Counted from the stretch's first letter, positions 39,641-49,092 are shown. The stretch is 64,000 nucleotides of DNA from an uncultured Eubacteriales bacterium (GCA_902768795.1 CACXMS010000006.1:64654-128653), one strand, 5' to 3'. Program-made: numbers and translations. The notes: generated from the sequence alone by a model not told the origin.

Positions 39641-40454
39641 AGGGTTCTCCGCTTGGCTCCGGAAAGCGCGGCGCAGCCGCAAAAAAGCAATGCAAACGGT
39701 TCGCGGATCGGAAACCGGAAACCGCACGCGCCATACGCGCCTCGTTTATACGGCGCTCTCGGTCGGCACGGTTCTGGTCGCTTACCTGCTGGTGCTTGCA
39801 AACATCGGCGTATTCTCGCTGATGGAGCGCGGTCTGTACGACCGGGAAACCTATTTGGCCGTGAACATTGTCAGCGCCGGCGGCATCACGGATCCGCTTT
39901 CGCGTTCGGCCCGTGTCGAACTGTATCGCTCCTGCACGATGCAGGGGAAGGACCGCTCGCCGCTGCCGGAGGAACGCACCCGTTCGGACGCGATTGAGCA
40001 AATCAAAACGCTTTGGGAGCAGACGCTTCAGAATACGGTGGGGCAAAGGCCGAGCGGAACGTTGACCGGCGGAGAAAGCATAGACCGAATCCTTCGCAAC
40101 AGCCGCTATACGGCTACGCTGCACGATTTCTACAACGAAGAAACGAATGCAAGAATTGCGATTTGGGGCGCACAGGCATATTATACTGCGTCGGATAAAC
40201 GCGTTTATTGCCTGTCCGCGGAACTGGACAGCCGTACAAGCGACGTTTATTCGATGACCGTTGCGCTGTTCGATGTCATTGAATCCGACGCGGATCTCGA
40301 TTTTTACCCGATGCTGGATGCGCTCGGCGAGCCGCACAGCGTTACGTCGACCGGCGTTTCCGCCGGAACTGCTACGACGCTGACCTTGTCCGACGGAACG
40401 CGCCTGATTCGTGAAACCCAGCCCGGTGTTCAGCGATATCTGACGCTGCAATAA
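39633..40454 (+). CDS. Membrane-anchored two-component accessory protein, unknown
   Basis: A 273-residue protein with a very basic N-terminus (WLRKARRSRKKAM), one TM (about 44-64) and an extracytoplasmic region without recognised domain. The ATG overlaps the kinase stop by 8 bp and GGAGG lies 8 nt upstream, so it is translated from the regulator/kinase message. By position it may modulate the sensor, or be a wall-associated output; no motif decides this. Followed by a terminator. Confidence 0.75.
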   Translation: MNKGFSAWLRKARRSRKKAMQTVRGSETGNRTRHTRLVYTALSVGTVLVAYLLVLANIGVFSLMERGLYDRETYLAVNIVSAGGITDPLSRSARVELYRSCTMQGKDRSPLPEERTRSDAIEQIKTLWEQTLQNTVGQRPSGTLTGGESIDRILRNSRYTATLHDFYNEETNARIAIWGAQAYYTASDKRVYCLSAELDSRTSDVYSMTVALFDVIESDADLDFYPMLDALGEPHSVTSTGVSAGTATTLTLSDGTRLIRETQPGVQRYLTLQ

Positions 40455-40493
40455 AAAACGGACTGTGAAGAGCGCATCTTCTCAGTCCGTTTT
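40453..40493. terminator. Bidirectional terminator
   Basis: AAAACGGACTG / CAGTCCGTTTT with a 17-nt loop between convergent genes. Confidence 0.85.
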
Positions 40494-40496
40494 CTG

Positions 40497-40634
40497 TCAG
40501 AATCTGTACCGGTCGGAGAAATCATTTCTTGCATCTTCCGCGGTCCGGTTATTCCGGTTGTCGGGATGATCCTTGCCTCTGCGGCGCTGCGTTTCGCTCG
40601 GCCGTTCCGGACGGCCATGTTCTTGATCGGTCAT
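40497..40634 (-). CDS. Small hydrophilic protein (45 aa)
   Basis: Begins MTDQEHGRPERPSETQRRRG and ends with DRYRF; rich in Arg, Asp and Asn, no hydrophobic stretch. Ribosome site AAAGGAG 6 nt before the ATG is excellent, and a terminator follows the stop at once, which supports a real gene. No family recognised. It may be a nucleic-acid-binding or stress peptide (speculative). A different frame in the same place is longer but lacks a ribosome site. Confidence 0.55.
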   Translation of the reverse strand: MTDQEHGRPERPSETQRRRGKDHPDNRNNRTAEDARNDFSDRYRF

Positions 40635-40733
40635 AGTAAACTCCTTTTCTTTTTGTTTCGACGGTCAAAGTGCCGTCGCTCTTATTTTGTGTAAAGTTTC
40701 GGTGCTTATTCCGGAAAAAGTCAGGAACGCATC

Positions 40734-40762
40734 TTGTGAAATAAAAATCGTTTTGCTATAAT
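40734..40762 (+). promoter_or_regulatory. Promoter of glnS
   Basis: TTGTGA (40734-40739), 17 bp, TATAAT (40757-40762). Confidence 0.7.
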
Positions 40763-40814
40763 AAAGAAGTTAATCTGGGGTTATGGACAAGATGTCCATC
40801 GGAAAGGAACCGCA

Positions 40815-42455
40815 ATGGAAGAAAGAAGCAGGAATTTCATCGAGGAAGCGATCGAAGAGGATCTCAGGACGAAGGAACCGCGCGTCAAGACCCGTTTCCC
40901 GCCCGAGCCGAACGGCTATCTGCACATCGGTCATGCCAAGGCGCTGACGGTCGATTTCGGAATGGCGCAGCAGTACGGCGGCACCTGCAATCTTCGGTTT
41001 GACGATACGAATCCGACCAGGGAGGACGTCGAATATGTCGAAGCCATCAAGGAGGATATCCGGTGGCTCGGATTCGAGTGGGATCAGCTTTTGTTTGGGT
41101 CTTCCTATTTCGATCAATGCTATGCGCTTGCGATCAAGCTGATCAAAAAAGGTCTCGCTTATGTCGACGATCTGACGAAGGACGAAATGCGTGAATATCG
41201 CGGAACATTGACGGAGCCCGGCAAAAACAGTCCGTATCGCGATCGCAGCGTGGAGGAAAACCTCGACCTGTTTGAACGCATGAAAAACGGGGAGTTCCCG
41301 GACGGCGCAAAAACATTGCGCGCCAAGATCGACATGGCTTCTCCGAACATCAACATGCGCGATCCGGCGATGTACCGTATCAAGCATATTTCGCATCATC
41401 AGACCGGCGACAAATGGTGCATCTATCCGATGTACGATTTTGCCCATCCGATCCAGGATGCGATCGAGGGCGTCACGCATTCGCTTTGCTCGCTTGAATA
41501 TGAAGCGCACCGCCCGCTGTATGATTGGGTTGTGAATGCCTGTGAGTTTGAACACAAGCCGCGTCAGATCGAATTTGCGCGGTTGAACCTTACAAACACG
41601 ATCATGTCCAAGCGCTATCTGCGCCGCCTTGTGGAAGAACATTTCGTTTCCGGGTGGGACGATCCGCGGATGCCGACGCTTTGCGCGATGCGTCGCCGCG
41701 GATATCCGGCGGCTGCAATCCGTGATTTCTTGTCGCGGATCGGTGTTGCTAAGGCCGATTCGGTCGTCGATTATGCGATGCTTGAGCATTGTGTTCGGGA
41801 GAATCTGAACACAAACGCTCCGCGGTATATGGCCGTTGTCGAGCCGCTTCGCCTGGTGATTGACAACTGGGACGCGAATAAAACGGAACAGGTCGTCCTG
41901 GAAAACATGCCCGGTGATGAAAGCTTCGGAACCAGAACGCTTGATTTCGGTAAAGAACTGTTTATCGAACGGAGCGATTTTATGACCGAACCGGTCAAAA
42001 AATTCTTCCGTCTGAAGCCGGACGGCGAAGTGCGACTCAAAGGCGCTTATATCGTAAAGTGCGTTTCCTGGGAAACCGACGAAAACGGAGAGGTCACCTG
42101 CGTTCATTGCACATATGATCCCGATACCAGGAGCGGAGAATGTGAGCGCAAGGTCAAGGGGACGCTGCATTGGCTGAACGTCGCGTCTGCCGTAAGGGCG
42201 GAATTCAGGCATTATGACGTGCTGATGCGCGATGCGCTCGAGGGGGAGGAGCCGGATGATTTCACACAGCTTCTGAACCCGGATTCCCTTGAAGTGAAAA
42301 TGGGCTTTGTCGAACCTTCGCTCGCCGAAGCAAAAACAGGCGATACTTTCCAGTTCATTCGGATGGGCTATTATTGCGCCGATCCGGACGGATCGAAAGA
42401 ACTGCCGGTATTCAATCGCGTAGTCGGTTTGAAGGATTCCTTCAGGATTTCATAA
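40815..42455 (+). CDS. glnS: Glutaminyl-tRNA synthetase
   Basis: Class I synthetase charging tRNA-Gln. [18 protein letters not shown] contains the HIGH motif, FDDTNP follows, and the KMSKS-type loop is NTIMSKRYL near residue 260; the C-terminal beta-barrel anticodon domain runs to [10 protein letters not shown]. At 546 residues it has standard bacterial length and no extra YqeY tail. It lies 12 nt upstream of gltX, so both glutamate-family synthetases are made together. No T-box leader is seen. Confidence 0.96.
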   Translation: MEERSRNFIEEAIEEDLRTKEPRVKTRFPPEPNGYLHIGHAKALTVDFGMAQQYGGTCNLRFDDTNPTREDVEYVEAIKEDIRWLGFEWDQLLFGSSYFDQCYALAIKLIKKGLAYVDDLTKDEMREYRGTLTEPGKNSPYRDRSVEENLDLFERMKNGEFPDGAKTLRAKIDMASPNINMRDPAMYRIKHISHHQTGDKWCIYPMYDFAHPIQDAIEGVTHSLCSLEYEAHRPLYDWVVNACEFEHKPRQIEFARLNLTNTIMSKRYLRRLVEEHFVSGWDDPRMPTLCAMRRRGYPAAAIRDFLSRIGVAKADSVVDYAMLEHCVRENLNTNAPRYMAVVEPLRLVIDNWDANKTEQVVLENMPGDESFGTRTLDFGKELFIERSDFMTEPVKKFFRLKPDGEVRLKGAYIVKCVSWETDENGEVTCVHCTYDPDTRSGECERKVKGTLHWLNVASAVRAEFRHYDVLMRDALEGEEPDDFTQLLNPDSLEVKMGFVEPSLAEAKTGDTFQFIRMGYYCADPDGSKELPVFNRVVGLKDSFRIS

Positions 42456-42467
42456 AAGGAGAGGAGT

Positions 42468-43907
42468 ATGGTCAGAACCAGATTTGCCCCGAGCCCGACG
42501 GGTTTTATGCATTTGGGCAATCTCAGAAGCGCACTTTACACGTTTCTGTTCGCACGGCACAACGGCGGCCGCTTCATCCTTCGCATTGAAGATACCGATC
42601 TCGGACGGTATGTGGAAGGCGCGGTGGATGTGATTTATCGGACGCTGAAAAGCGTTGGCATGAATTGGGACGAGGGCCCGGATGTCGGCGGCGATTTCGG
42701 ACCGTATGTGCAGAGCGAACGGAAGGGACTGTATCTGCCGTACGCAAAGGAACTGATCAAAAAACGCAAGGCATATTATTGCTTCTGCACCGAGGAGGAG
42801 TTGTCCGGGCGGCGCGAGGCGGCGGCTGCGCGCGGCGAGACGTTCAAGTATGACAAGCATTGTCTGCATTTGCCCGAGGAGGAAGTGCAGCGTCGGCTCG
42901 ACGCCGGAATGCCGTATGTGATCCGGCAGAATGTTCCCGAGCACGGCGAGGCGTCGTTTGACGATTTGATTTACGGGCACATTGCGGTGGATTGCGCCGA
43001 TCTGGACGATATGATCCTGATCAAAGCAGATGGAATGCCGACGTACAATTTCGCGAACGTCATTGACGATCACACGATGGGCATTACGCATGTCATGCGC
43101 GGCAACGAGTATCTTTCGAGCACGCCCAAGTACAATCTTCTGTATGATGCGTTCGGGTGGGAAAAACCGACGTATATTCACATGACGCCAATCATGCGCG
43201 ACGCGACGCATAAGCTCAGCAAACGCGACGGCGATGCATATTTTGAAGATTACGTCGGAAAAGGGTATCTGAAAGAGGCGATCATCAATTATGTCGCGCT
43301 GCTCGGCTGGAATCCCGGCGACGAGCGCGAGTTCTTCACGATGGATGAACTGATCGAAGCGTTTTCTATCGAAGGAATGTCCAAGTCGCCGGCGATTTTT
43401 GACGTGAACAAACTGACCTGGATGAACGCCGAATATATCCGCAGGTTATCGACGGAACAGTTCACCGAATATGCGATGCCGTATTATCAGCAGGCAGGGA
43501 TCGGAACGGAACATGCGGATGTTCTTGCGCGCATTCTGCAGCCGCGCACTGAGGTGTTCACGCAGATTCCGGACATGGTGGACTTTCTGGCAAAGCTTCC
43601 CGATTACGATGCGGAGCTTTTCACCAACAAAAAATCCAAAACGAATTCTGAAGTTGCCGGGAACGTACTCGATATGGCCATACCGGCTCTCAAGGCGCTG
43701 CCGGCATGGGAAGAGCAGGCGATTCACGATACGCTGCTCGGCCTTGCAGAGCAGAACGGACTGAAAAACGGAACGATACTGTGGCCGGTGCGTATTGCGC
43801 TCGCGGGCAAACAGGTCACGCCGGGCGGCGCAATAGAGATTGCGGTACTGCTCGGCCGCGAGGAATCGCTGCGGCGGCTGAACCTTGGACGTGAGAAACT
43901 GCAGTAA
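42468..43907 (+). CDS. gltX: Glutamyl-tRNA synthetase
   Basis: Class I synthetase charging tRNA-Glu. RFAPSPTGFMHLGNLRSALY carries the HIGH-type motif (HLGN), RIEDTDLGRYVEG follows, VMRGNEYLSSTPKYNLLY is mid-protein and HKLSKRDGD is the KMSKS loop; a C-terminal helical anticodon domain ends the 479 residues. AAAGGAGAGG precedes ATG. Second gene of glnS-gltX-ychF. Confidence 0.97.
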   Translation: MVRTRFAPSPTGFMHLGNLRSALYTFLFARHNGGRFILRIEDTDLGRYVEGAVDVIYRTLKSVGMNWDEGPDVGGDFGPYVQSERKGLYLPYAKELIKKRKAYYCFCTEEELSGRREAAAARGETFKYDKHCLHLPEEEVQRRLDAGMPYVIRQNVPEHGEASFDDLIYGHIAVDCADLDDMILIKADGMPTYNFANVIDDHTMGITHVMRGNEYLSSTPKYNLLYDAFGWEKPTYIHMTPIMRDATHKLSKRDGDAYFEDYVGKGYLKEAIINYVALLGWNPGDEREFFTMDELIEAFSIEGMSKSPAIFDVNKLTWMNAEYIRRLSTEQFTEYAMPYYQQAGIGTEHADVLARILQPRTEVFTQIPDMVDFLAKLPDYDAELFTNKKSKTNSEVAGNVLDMAIPALKALPAWEEQAIHDTLLGLAEQNGLKNGTILWPVRIALAGKQVTPGGAIEIAVLLGREESLRRLNLGREKLQ

Positions 43908-43919
43908 AGGAGAAACGAA

Positions 43920-45008
43920 ATGAAGCTCGGTGTCATCGGTTTGCCGAATGTCGGCAAGAGCACGCTGTTCAACGCCATTACGCAGGCGGGCGCCCAGGCG
44001 GCCAATTATCCGTTCTGCACGATCGAGCCGAATGTCGGTGTCGTTGCCGTACCGGATACACGGCTGGACGAGCTTGCGAAGATGTACCATCCGGAAAAGT
44101 ATACGCCCGCGACGATTGAGTTTGTCGATATCGCGGGACTCGTTCGCGGCGCATCCAGGGGAGAAGGGCTCGGCAATAAATTCCTGTCGCATATCCGCGA
44201 GGTGGACGCGGTCGTTCATGTCGTTCGCTGCTTTGACGACGACAATGTCGTGCATGTGGACGGCAGCGTCGATCCGGTGCGCGACGCGGAAACGATCAAC
44301 CTTGAGCTGATCTTTGCCGATATGGAAACGATCGAAAAGCGGATCGACCGTACGCAGCGGCTTGCCAAGGGCGATAAATCGCTGCTTGCGGAGATTGAAC
44401 TGCTGAAGCGGATCTACGCGCATCTGGAGAGCGGACAGCCCGTTCGCACGTTTACGGCGGACAAGGATGAGCAGGAAACGATCCGAACGCTCTTTTTACT
44501 CACGTCCAAACCGGTCATCTACGTCGCAAATATCTCGGAAGACGATCTGGGCGGAGAGCCGAATGAGTACGTCAAGGCGCTTTACGAAGTTGCGGAAAAG
44601 GAAGGCGCAAAAGCGCTGACCATCTCGGCAAAGGTGGAGGAGGAGATTTCCGAACTGGAACCGGATGAAAAGAAAGCGTTTCTGGAGGAGATGGGAATCG
44701 GACAATCGGGTCTTGATCAACTCGTACAGGCCTGCTATTCTCTGCTCGGCCTGATCAGTTTTTTGACCGCCGGGCCGAAGGAAGTTCGCGCCTGGACGAT
44801 TGTGAAAGGCACCAAAGCGCCGCAGGCGGCGGGGAAGATCCATTCTGACTTTGAACGCGGCTTCATTCGCGCGGCTGTGGTTCCGTACGATACTTTGATG
44901 GAAAACGGTACGATGGCTTCCTGCAAAGAGAAGGGACTTGTTCGTTCGGAGGGCAAGGAGTATGTGATGCAGGACGGCGATATCGTCGAGTTTTTCTTCA
45001 ACGTCTGA
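43920..45008 (+). CDS. ychF: Redox-regulated ATPase/GTPase YchF
   Basis: OBG-family P-loop protein associated with ribosomes. GLPNVGKSTLFNAIT is the P-loop near residue 7-21, ANYPFCTIEPNVGVV the switch region, FVDIAGLVRGASRGEGLGN the G3 region, and a TGS-like C-terminus with RGFIRAAVVPYDTL ends at DIVEFFFNV. Full length (362). AAAGGAG before ATG, 12 nt after gltX. Confidence 0.97.
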   Translation: MKLGVIGLPNVGKSTLFNAITQAGAQAANYPFCTIEPNVGVVAVPDTRLDELAKMYHPEKYTPATIEFVDIAGLVRGASRGEGLGNKFLSHIREVDAVVHVVRCFDDDNVVHVDGSVDPVRDAETINLELIFADMETIEKRIDRTQRLAKGDKSLLAEIELLKRIYAHLESGQPVRTFTADKDEQETIRTLFLLTSKPVIYVANISEDDLGGEPNEYVKALYEVAEKEGAKALTISAKVEEEISELEPDEKKAFLEEMGIGQSGLDQLVQACYSLLGLISFLTAGPKEVRAWTIVKGTKAPQAAGKIHSDFERGFIRAAVVPYDTLMENGTMASCKEKGLVRSEGKEYVMQDGDIVEFFFNV

Positions 45009-45029
45009 TTTTTCAGCTTGATTTTCCTG

Positions 45030-45058
45030 TTGCAATCTGTGAGAATTTGGAGTAAAAT
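45030..45058 (+). promoter_or_regulatory. Promoter of gpmA
   Basis: TTGCAA (45030-45035), 17 bp, TAAAAT (45053-45058). Confidence 0.65.
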
Positions 45059-45104
45059 ACCATTGTAAAATAATGTGCCCGCAAGGGCGATAGGGAGGAA
45101 CGAT

Positions 45105-45848
45105 ATGAAACTGGTTTTGCTGCGCCACGGCGAGAGCGAATGGAACAAACTGAACCTGTTCACTGGCTGGACAGATGTAGAACTCAGCGAAAAGGGAATG
45201 CAGGAAGCAAAGCAGGCCGGCGTCGTGCTGAAGGACGAAGGATATGACTTTGATGTTTGCTATACCTCATACCTGAAGCGCGCAATTCATACGCTGCAGT
45301 TCGCGCTCGACTCGATGGATCGCGCATGGCTGCCGGTCGTGAAGAGCTGGAAACTGAATGAGCGTCATTACGGCGCCCTGCAGGGACTGAACAAGGCCGA
45401 AACAGCAGCCAAGTACGGCGAAGACCAGGTCAAGATCTGGCGTCGTTCGTTCGATGTGAAGCCGCCGGCGCTTGAGCCGGACGATGAGCGCAGCGCCGCA
45501 AAGCAGGCGGCCTATCGCGATGTGGACCCCAAACTCCTGCCCGCACACGAGAGCCTTGAGACCACGATTGAGCGCGTTGTTCCGTACTTTGAAGAAGTGA
45601 TCAAGAAGGACATGCTTGCCGGCAAGCGCGTTATCATCGCCGCGCACGGCAACTCGCTCCGCGCTCTTGTCAAGTACTTCGACGGACTCTCCAACGATGA
45701 GATCATCGGCGTCAATATTCCGACCGGCGTCCCGCTCGTGTATGAATTCGATGAGAATTTCAATACGATCCGCCACTATTATCTCGGCGACCAGGAAGCG
45801 ATCGCGGCGAAGATGCAGGCGGTTGCCAATCAGGGCAAAAAACAGTAA
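45105..45848 (+). CDS. gpmA: 2,3-bisphosphoglycerate-dependent phosphoglycerate mutase
   Basis: Glycolytic enzyme converting 3- to 2-phosphoglycerate. [18 protein letters not shown] holds the phospho-His (His8), [11 protein letters not shown] and [16 protein letters not shown] the substrate site, and [15 protein letters not shown] the second catalytic His. Length 247, as in the dPGM family. GGGAGGAACG precedes ATG. Monocistronic, with a strong terminator after it. Confidence 0.97.
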   Translation: MKLVLLRHGESEWNKLNLFTGWTDVELSEKGMQEAKQAGVVLKDEGYDFDVCYTSYLKRAIHTLQFALDSMDRAWLPVVKSWKLNERHYGALQGLNKAETAAKYGEDQVKIWRRSFDVKPPALEPDDERSAAKQAAYRDVDPKLLPAHESLETTIERVVPYFEEVIKKDMLAGKRVIIAAHGNSLRALVKYFDGLSNDEIIGVNIPTGVPLVYEFDENFNTIRHYYLGDQEAIAAKMQAVANQGKKQ

Positions 45849-45857
45849 TTGCATATC

Positions 45858-45897
45858 AAAAGGGCTTTCCGGAAGTGAAATCCGGAAAGCCCTTTTT
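45858..45897. terminator. Bidirectional terminator between gpmA and typA
   Basis: AAAAGGGCTTTCCGG and CCGGAAAGCCCTTTTT form a 15-bp stem. Confidence 0.9.
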
Positions 45898-45909
45898 GTG
45901 TGTCGTCGA

Positions 45910-47736
45910 TCAATAATCTTCCTTGATTTTCTTTGCGGCAAGCTTCATACGCTGCTCTTTCGAAAGCATCCGTTTGCGCATGCGGATGTTTTTCGGCGTG
46001 ATTTCAACAAGCTCATCGTCCGCAATGAATTCGAGACACTGTTCCAGTGTGAAATACGTCGGCGGCGTCAACCGCAGCGCTTCGTCGCTGCCCGCGGCAC
46101 GCATGTTCGTAACGTGCTTTTTCTTGCATACGTTGACGACAATGTCTTCGGCGCGCGCGTTCTCGCCGACGATCTGCCCTTCGTAAACCGGGACGCCGGG
46201 TCCGACAAAAAGACGGCCGCGGTCCTGTGCGTAAAACAGACCGTATGAGGAGGTATCGCCGGTTTCATGCGCCACAAGACTGCCGGTTTTGCGCTCGGAG
46301 ATTTCCCCCTTGAACGGTTCGTAACCCGCGAAAATATGGTTCATGACGCCGTTTCCGCGCGTATCGGTCATCAGTTCCGAACGGTATCCCATCAGACCGC
46401 GCGCCGGGATGATGAATTTCAATCGCGTTCCGGTATCGCCGATTGCGGTCATATCGGTCATTTCCGCTTTGCGCTGACCGAGCTTTTCCATGACAGCACC
46501 GACGTATTCCTGCGGGACGTCGATCGTCAGTTCTTCCATCGGTTCGGTAATGCGACCCTGCTCGTCACGGCGAAGGATGACTTTCGGGCGGGAAACCGCA
46601 AATTCGTATCCCTGCCGCCGCATCTGCTCGATCAGAATCGAAAGATGCAGTTCGCCTCTGCCCGAAACGCGGAACGTATCGGTTGTATCGGTTTCTTCAA
46701 CGCGCATGCTGACATTGGTCTTAACCTCGGTAAACAGACGGTCTCGCAGATTCCGGCTCGTCACATATTTGCCTTCTTTCCCCGCAAAAGGACTGTCGTT
46801 GACCAAAAACAGCATGCTGACGGTCGGTTCATCAATCTTGACAAACGGCATCGGTTCGATGCAGACCGGATCGCACGCCGTTTCGCCGACGTTCAGATCT
46901 TCGACGCCGGCGACGCAGACGATGTCTCCCGCATACGCCGTTTCGACTTCCACACGCTGCAGACCTTCAAAGTTATATAGCCGCGTGATCTTCGTTTCGC
47001 GTGTCCGGTTTTCCTGACCGCCGCAAAGAACGATCGGCTGTCCGCGCTTTGCGGTGCCGCGTTCGATGCGCCCGATGCCGATTTTACCGACGTATTCATC
47101 GTAGTCGATCGTGGAAAACAGAATCTGAAGCGGAGCGTCAACGTCCTGCTGCGGCGCGGGGATTTCTTTCAGAATCGTATCGAAGACCGCCTGCATATTG
47201 TTTTCCAGCTCGTCGGGCTCGTAACCGGACTGTCCGTTGCGCGCCGATGCGTAAACGATCGGAAAATCCAACTGCTCATCGCTTGCACCGAGTTCAATGA
47301 AAAGCTCCAGCGCTTCATCAACAACTTCATACGGTCTTGCTTCGGGACGGTCCACCTTGTTGACCACGACAACGCACTTTTTATTGAGTTCCAGCGCTTT
47401 CCGAAGAACAAATCTGGTCTGCGGCATGCAGCCCTCGAAAGCGTCGATCAGAAGCAGAACGCCGTCCACCATCTGCAAAATGCGCTCTACTTCGCCGCCG
47501 AAATCCGCGTGACCCGGCGTGTCAACGATATTGATGCGCGTATCGCCGTATAGGACAGCCGTATTTTTGGAGAGTATCGTGATGCCGCGCTCGCGTTCGA
47601 GATCGCCCGAGTCCATGATGCGATCGGTGCCCTGCTCGCTTCTGCGAAGCGCGCCGGCGTCTTTCAGAAGCTGATCGACAAGCGTGGTCTTGCCGTGGTC
47701 GACGTGCGCGATAATCGCTACGTTACGAATGTTCAT
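45910..47736 (-). CDS. typA: Translational GTPase TypA/BipA
   Basis: Ribosome-binding GTPase for growth under stress and 50S assembly. IAHVDHGKTTLVDQLLK is G1, RERGITILSKNTAV G2, NIVDTPGHADFGGEVER G3, VVNKVDRPEARP G4 and SARNGQ near G5; domains III, V and the TypA-specific C-terminus (ARAEDIVVNVCKKKH, IRMRKRMLSKEQR) follow. Length 608. ATG at 47736 is chosen with AGAGGT upstream; the longer frame overlaps the promoter. Confidence 0.97.
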   Translation of the reverse strand: MNIRNVAIIAHVDHGKTTLVDQLLKDAGALRRSEQGTDRIMDSGDLERERGITILSKNTAVLYGDTRINIVDTPGHADFGGEVERILQMVDGVLLLIDAFEGCMPQTRFVLRKALELNKKCVVVVNKVDRPEARPYEVVDEALELFIELGASDEQLDFPIVYASARNGQSGYEPDELENNMQAVFDTILKEIPAPQQDVDAPLQILFSTIDYDEYVGKIGIGRIERGTAKRGQPIVLCGGQENRTRETKITRLYNFEGLQRVEVETAYAGDIVCVAGVEDLNVGETACDPVCIEPMPFVKIDEPTVSMLFLVNDSPFAGKEGKYVTSRNLRDRLFTEVKTNVSMRVEETDTTDTFRVSGRGELHLSILIEQMRRQGYEFAVSRPKVILRRDEQGRITEPMEELTIDVPQEYVGAVMEKLGQRKAEMTDMTAIGDTGTRLKFIIPARGLMGYRSELMTDTRGNGVMNHIFAGYEPFKGEISERKTGSLVAHETGDTSSYGLFYAQDRGRLFVGPGVPVYEGQIVGENARAEDIVVNVCKKKHVTNMRAAGSDEALRLTPPTYFTLEQCLEFIADDELVEITPKNIRMRKRMLSKEQRMKLAAKKIKEDY

Positions 47737-47769
47737 AGAAAACCTCTTTGTTACAAATTTAGCATCGGT

Positions 47770-47798
47770 ATTATACATCGCGGCAAATGCCGTTGCAA
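47770..47798 (-). promoter_or_regulatory. Promoter of typA
   Basis: TTGCAA (47793-47798), 17 bp, TATAAT (47770-47775) on the minus strand. Confidence 0.75.
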
Positions 47799-47800
47799 GC

Positions 47801-47822
47801 AAAACGCCCCGGAATCGGGGCG
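47801..47822 (-). terminator. Terminator of folT
   Basis: CGCCCC / GGGGCG stem around GATT-C, followed by TTTT on the minus strand. Confidence 0.75.
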
Positions 47823-47850
47823 AATTTCCGCGCTTTTTACAAGGATCGGT

Positions 47851-48582
47851 TCACTGCGCTTTCGGCTGATAGACGAAGACGTAATAGAGAACAACGACAG
47901 CAGCCGAGAACAGCGTCAGCAAAATCAGCACAATTATGTCGCGTTTGGTAAAATGCAGATTGGTTTCCCCGGTATAGGTCAGTTTCATTCGGTTCGTAAT
48001 CGGAAGCAGCAATCGGAACAGCAGAACGAGCATAACAGTCTGCAGCGGGAACAGAACGATGTTCTTTGCCAGCCGCGGCCAGGTCATAAACGTGTATACC
48101 TTTCCGTTGACCAGATACATCTGCCACATGTAGAACAGCCGATCCAGGACCAGATTGCAGACGACCGTTACGGAGAACCTTCCGAGCATGACGCGCGGTA
48201 CGGACAGCTTAGCGCGATAATAAAACAGGGCAAAGAGCAGCCCGCCCGCAATTTCGGAGAAGATGTAGGGGAAGAAATAAGCGCCGCTCGGAAACAGAAT
48301 CGCTCCGACTGTATCGCTGACGGCTGATGCAGCGATTGCAACAAGCGGCCCATAGATCATGGATCCGACGGCATTGAATAAAAAGCCGAACGTAATGTTC
48401 AGATCGGGACCGATCGGAATTCGGACAGACTTAATCGCAATCCGGAGCGCCGTCATCATGGCGGCGAGGATCAATACGCGCAGCGAAGTGAACTCCCGTG
48501 CAGCAAGTTTCCAATAAGCGCGGTGGAACGGGGTGGAGAAGAGCTGCGTTGTATCAGAAGACGCAATCGATTTGCCGGACAT
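47851..48582 (-). CDS. folT: Folate-specific ECF transporter S component FolT
   Basis: Substrate-binding subunit of an energy-coupling-factor importer. 243 residues with about six helices; LRVLILAAMMTALRIAIKS, PDLNITFGFLFNAVGSMIYG and GPLVAIAASAVSDTVGAIL match the folate S-component family. The AAAGGAGG site fixes ATG at 48582. A tetrahydrofolate riboswitch precedes it, which supports folate as the ligand. EcfA/EcfT genes are not in the window. Confidence 0.92.
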   Translation of the reverse strand: MSGKSIASSDTTQLFSTPFHRAYWKLAAREFTSLRVLILAAMMTALRIAIKSVRIPIGPDLNITFGFLFNAVGSMIYGPLVAIAASAVSDTVGAILFPSGAYFFPYIFSEIAGGLLFALFYYRAKLSVPRVMLGRFSVTVVCNLVLDRLFYMWQMYLVNGKVYTFMTWPRLAKNIVLFPLQTVMLVLLFRLLLPITNRMKLTYTGETNLHFTKRDIIVLILLTLFSAAVVVLYYVFVYQPKAQ

Positions 48583-48644
48583 AAAAACAACCTCCTTTGT
48601 ATGCCGGCTATGGCAGCACAAGGAAGCGTGGCTCCGTATGATGT

Positions 48645-48756
48645 CACAGCGGGATGCGGCAGGCGAACCGCAAGGATGCTCCTTTTCGTCCGCACGGCAA
48701 CTCCCCGTCCGCACGGCACTGCGGCCAATGGCCAACGCACGCCTGCCTACTCTGTT
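48645..48756 (-). ncRNA. Tetrahydrofolate (THF) riboswitch
   Basis: Leader of folT. It begins ACAGAGTAGG, contains the conserved GGACGGGGAGTTGCCG (minus strand) and ends GCCGCATCCCGCTGT, so the outer stem pairs ACAG/CTGT and GGCAGGCG pairs perfectly with CGCCTGCC. These are the conserved parts of RF01831. The aptamer ends about 60 nt before the ATG, so control may act on the ribosome site. Confidence 0.85.
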
Positions 48757-48763
48757 TTTTCGT

Positions 48764-48792
48764 ATTATATAAAAAAATGTTGTATAAGTAAA
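48764..48792 (-). promoter_or_regulatory. Promoter of folT
   Basis: TTTACT (48787-48792), 17 bp, TATAAT (48764-48769) on the minus strand, just before the riboswitch. Confidence 0.65.
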
Positions 48793-48932
48793 TAGTGCGG
48801 AACGCATTTTTGCAAAATCATTTCTTTCGAAAGCGATTGCACAAATGCCCGAAAAGCGGCGTTCGGCTAAAGAAACCATCGATCAGAAGTCAAACCGTAA
48901 AAAACAATGAAATGCAAACGCAAAGAAAAAGA

Positions 48933-48957
48933 AAAAAGCCCAAAAACTGGGCTTTTT
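48933..48957 (-). terminator. Terminator of tRNA-Pro
   Basis: AAAAAGCCC / GGGCTTTTT stem immediately after the tRNA CCA end. Confidence 0.85.
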
Positions 48958-48958
48958 A

Positions 48959-49035
48959 TGGTCTGGGTGAGAAGATTTGAACTTCCGGCCTCTTGAACCC
49001 CATTCAAGCACGCTACCAAACTGCGCTACACCCAG
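48959..49035 (-). tRNA. tRNA-Pro (anticodon GGG)
   Basis: Full cloverleaf of 77 nt: acceptor CTGGGTG/CACCCAG, D-arm GCGC/GCGT, anticodon stem CTTGA/TCAAG with loop ATGGGGT (anticodon GGG), T-arm GGAAG/CTTCT with loop TTCAAAT, discriminator A and encoded CCA. Own promoter upstream and terminator downstream. Confidence 0.95.
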
Positions 49036-49055
49036 ATATCCGGAAACCGAGTGAT

Positions 49056-49084
49056 ATGATACCATTCGGTTTACAAATTGTCAA
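49056..49084 (-). promoter_or_regulatory. Promoter of tRNA-Pro
   Basis: TTGACA (49079-49084), 17 bp, TATCAT (49056-49061) on the minus strand. Confidence 0.75.
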
Positions 49085-49092
49085 GCAAAAAA

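Noticed and set aside
40430-40618. 62-codon minus-strand frame near the two-component terminator
   Set aside because: Crosses the terminator hairpin and lacks a ribosome site, while the shifted 45-codon frame has an ideal one.
40640-40814. T-box leader before glnS
   Set aside because: No specifier-loop or TGGNACC-type antiterminator bulge could be seen, and the leader after the promoter is only about 45 nt.
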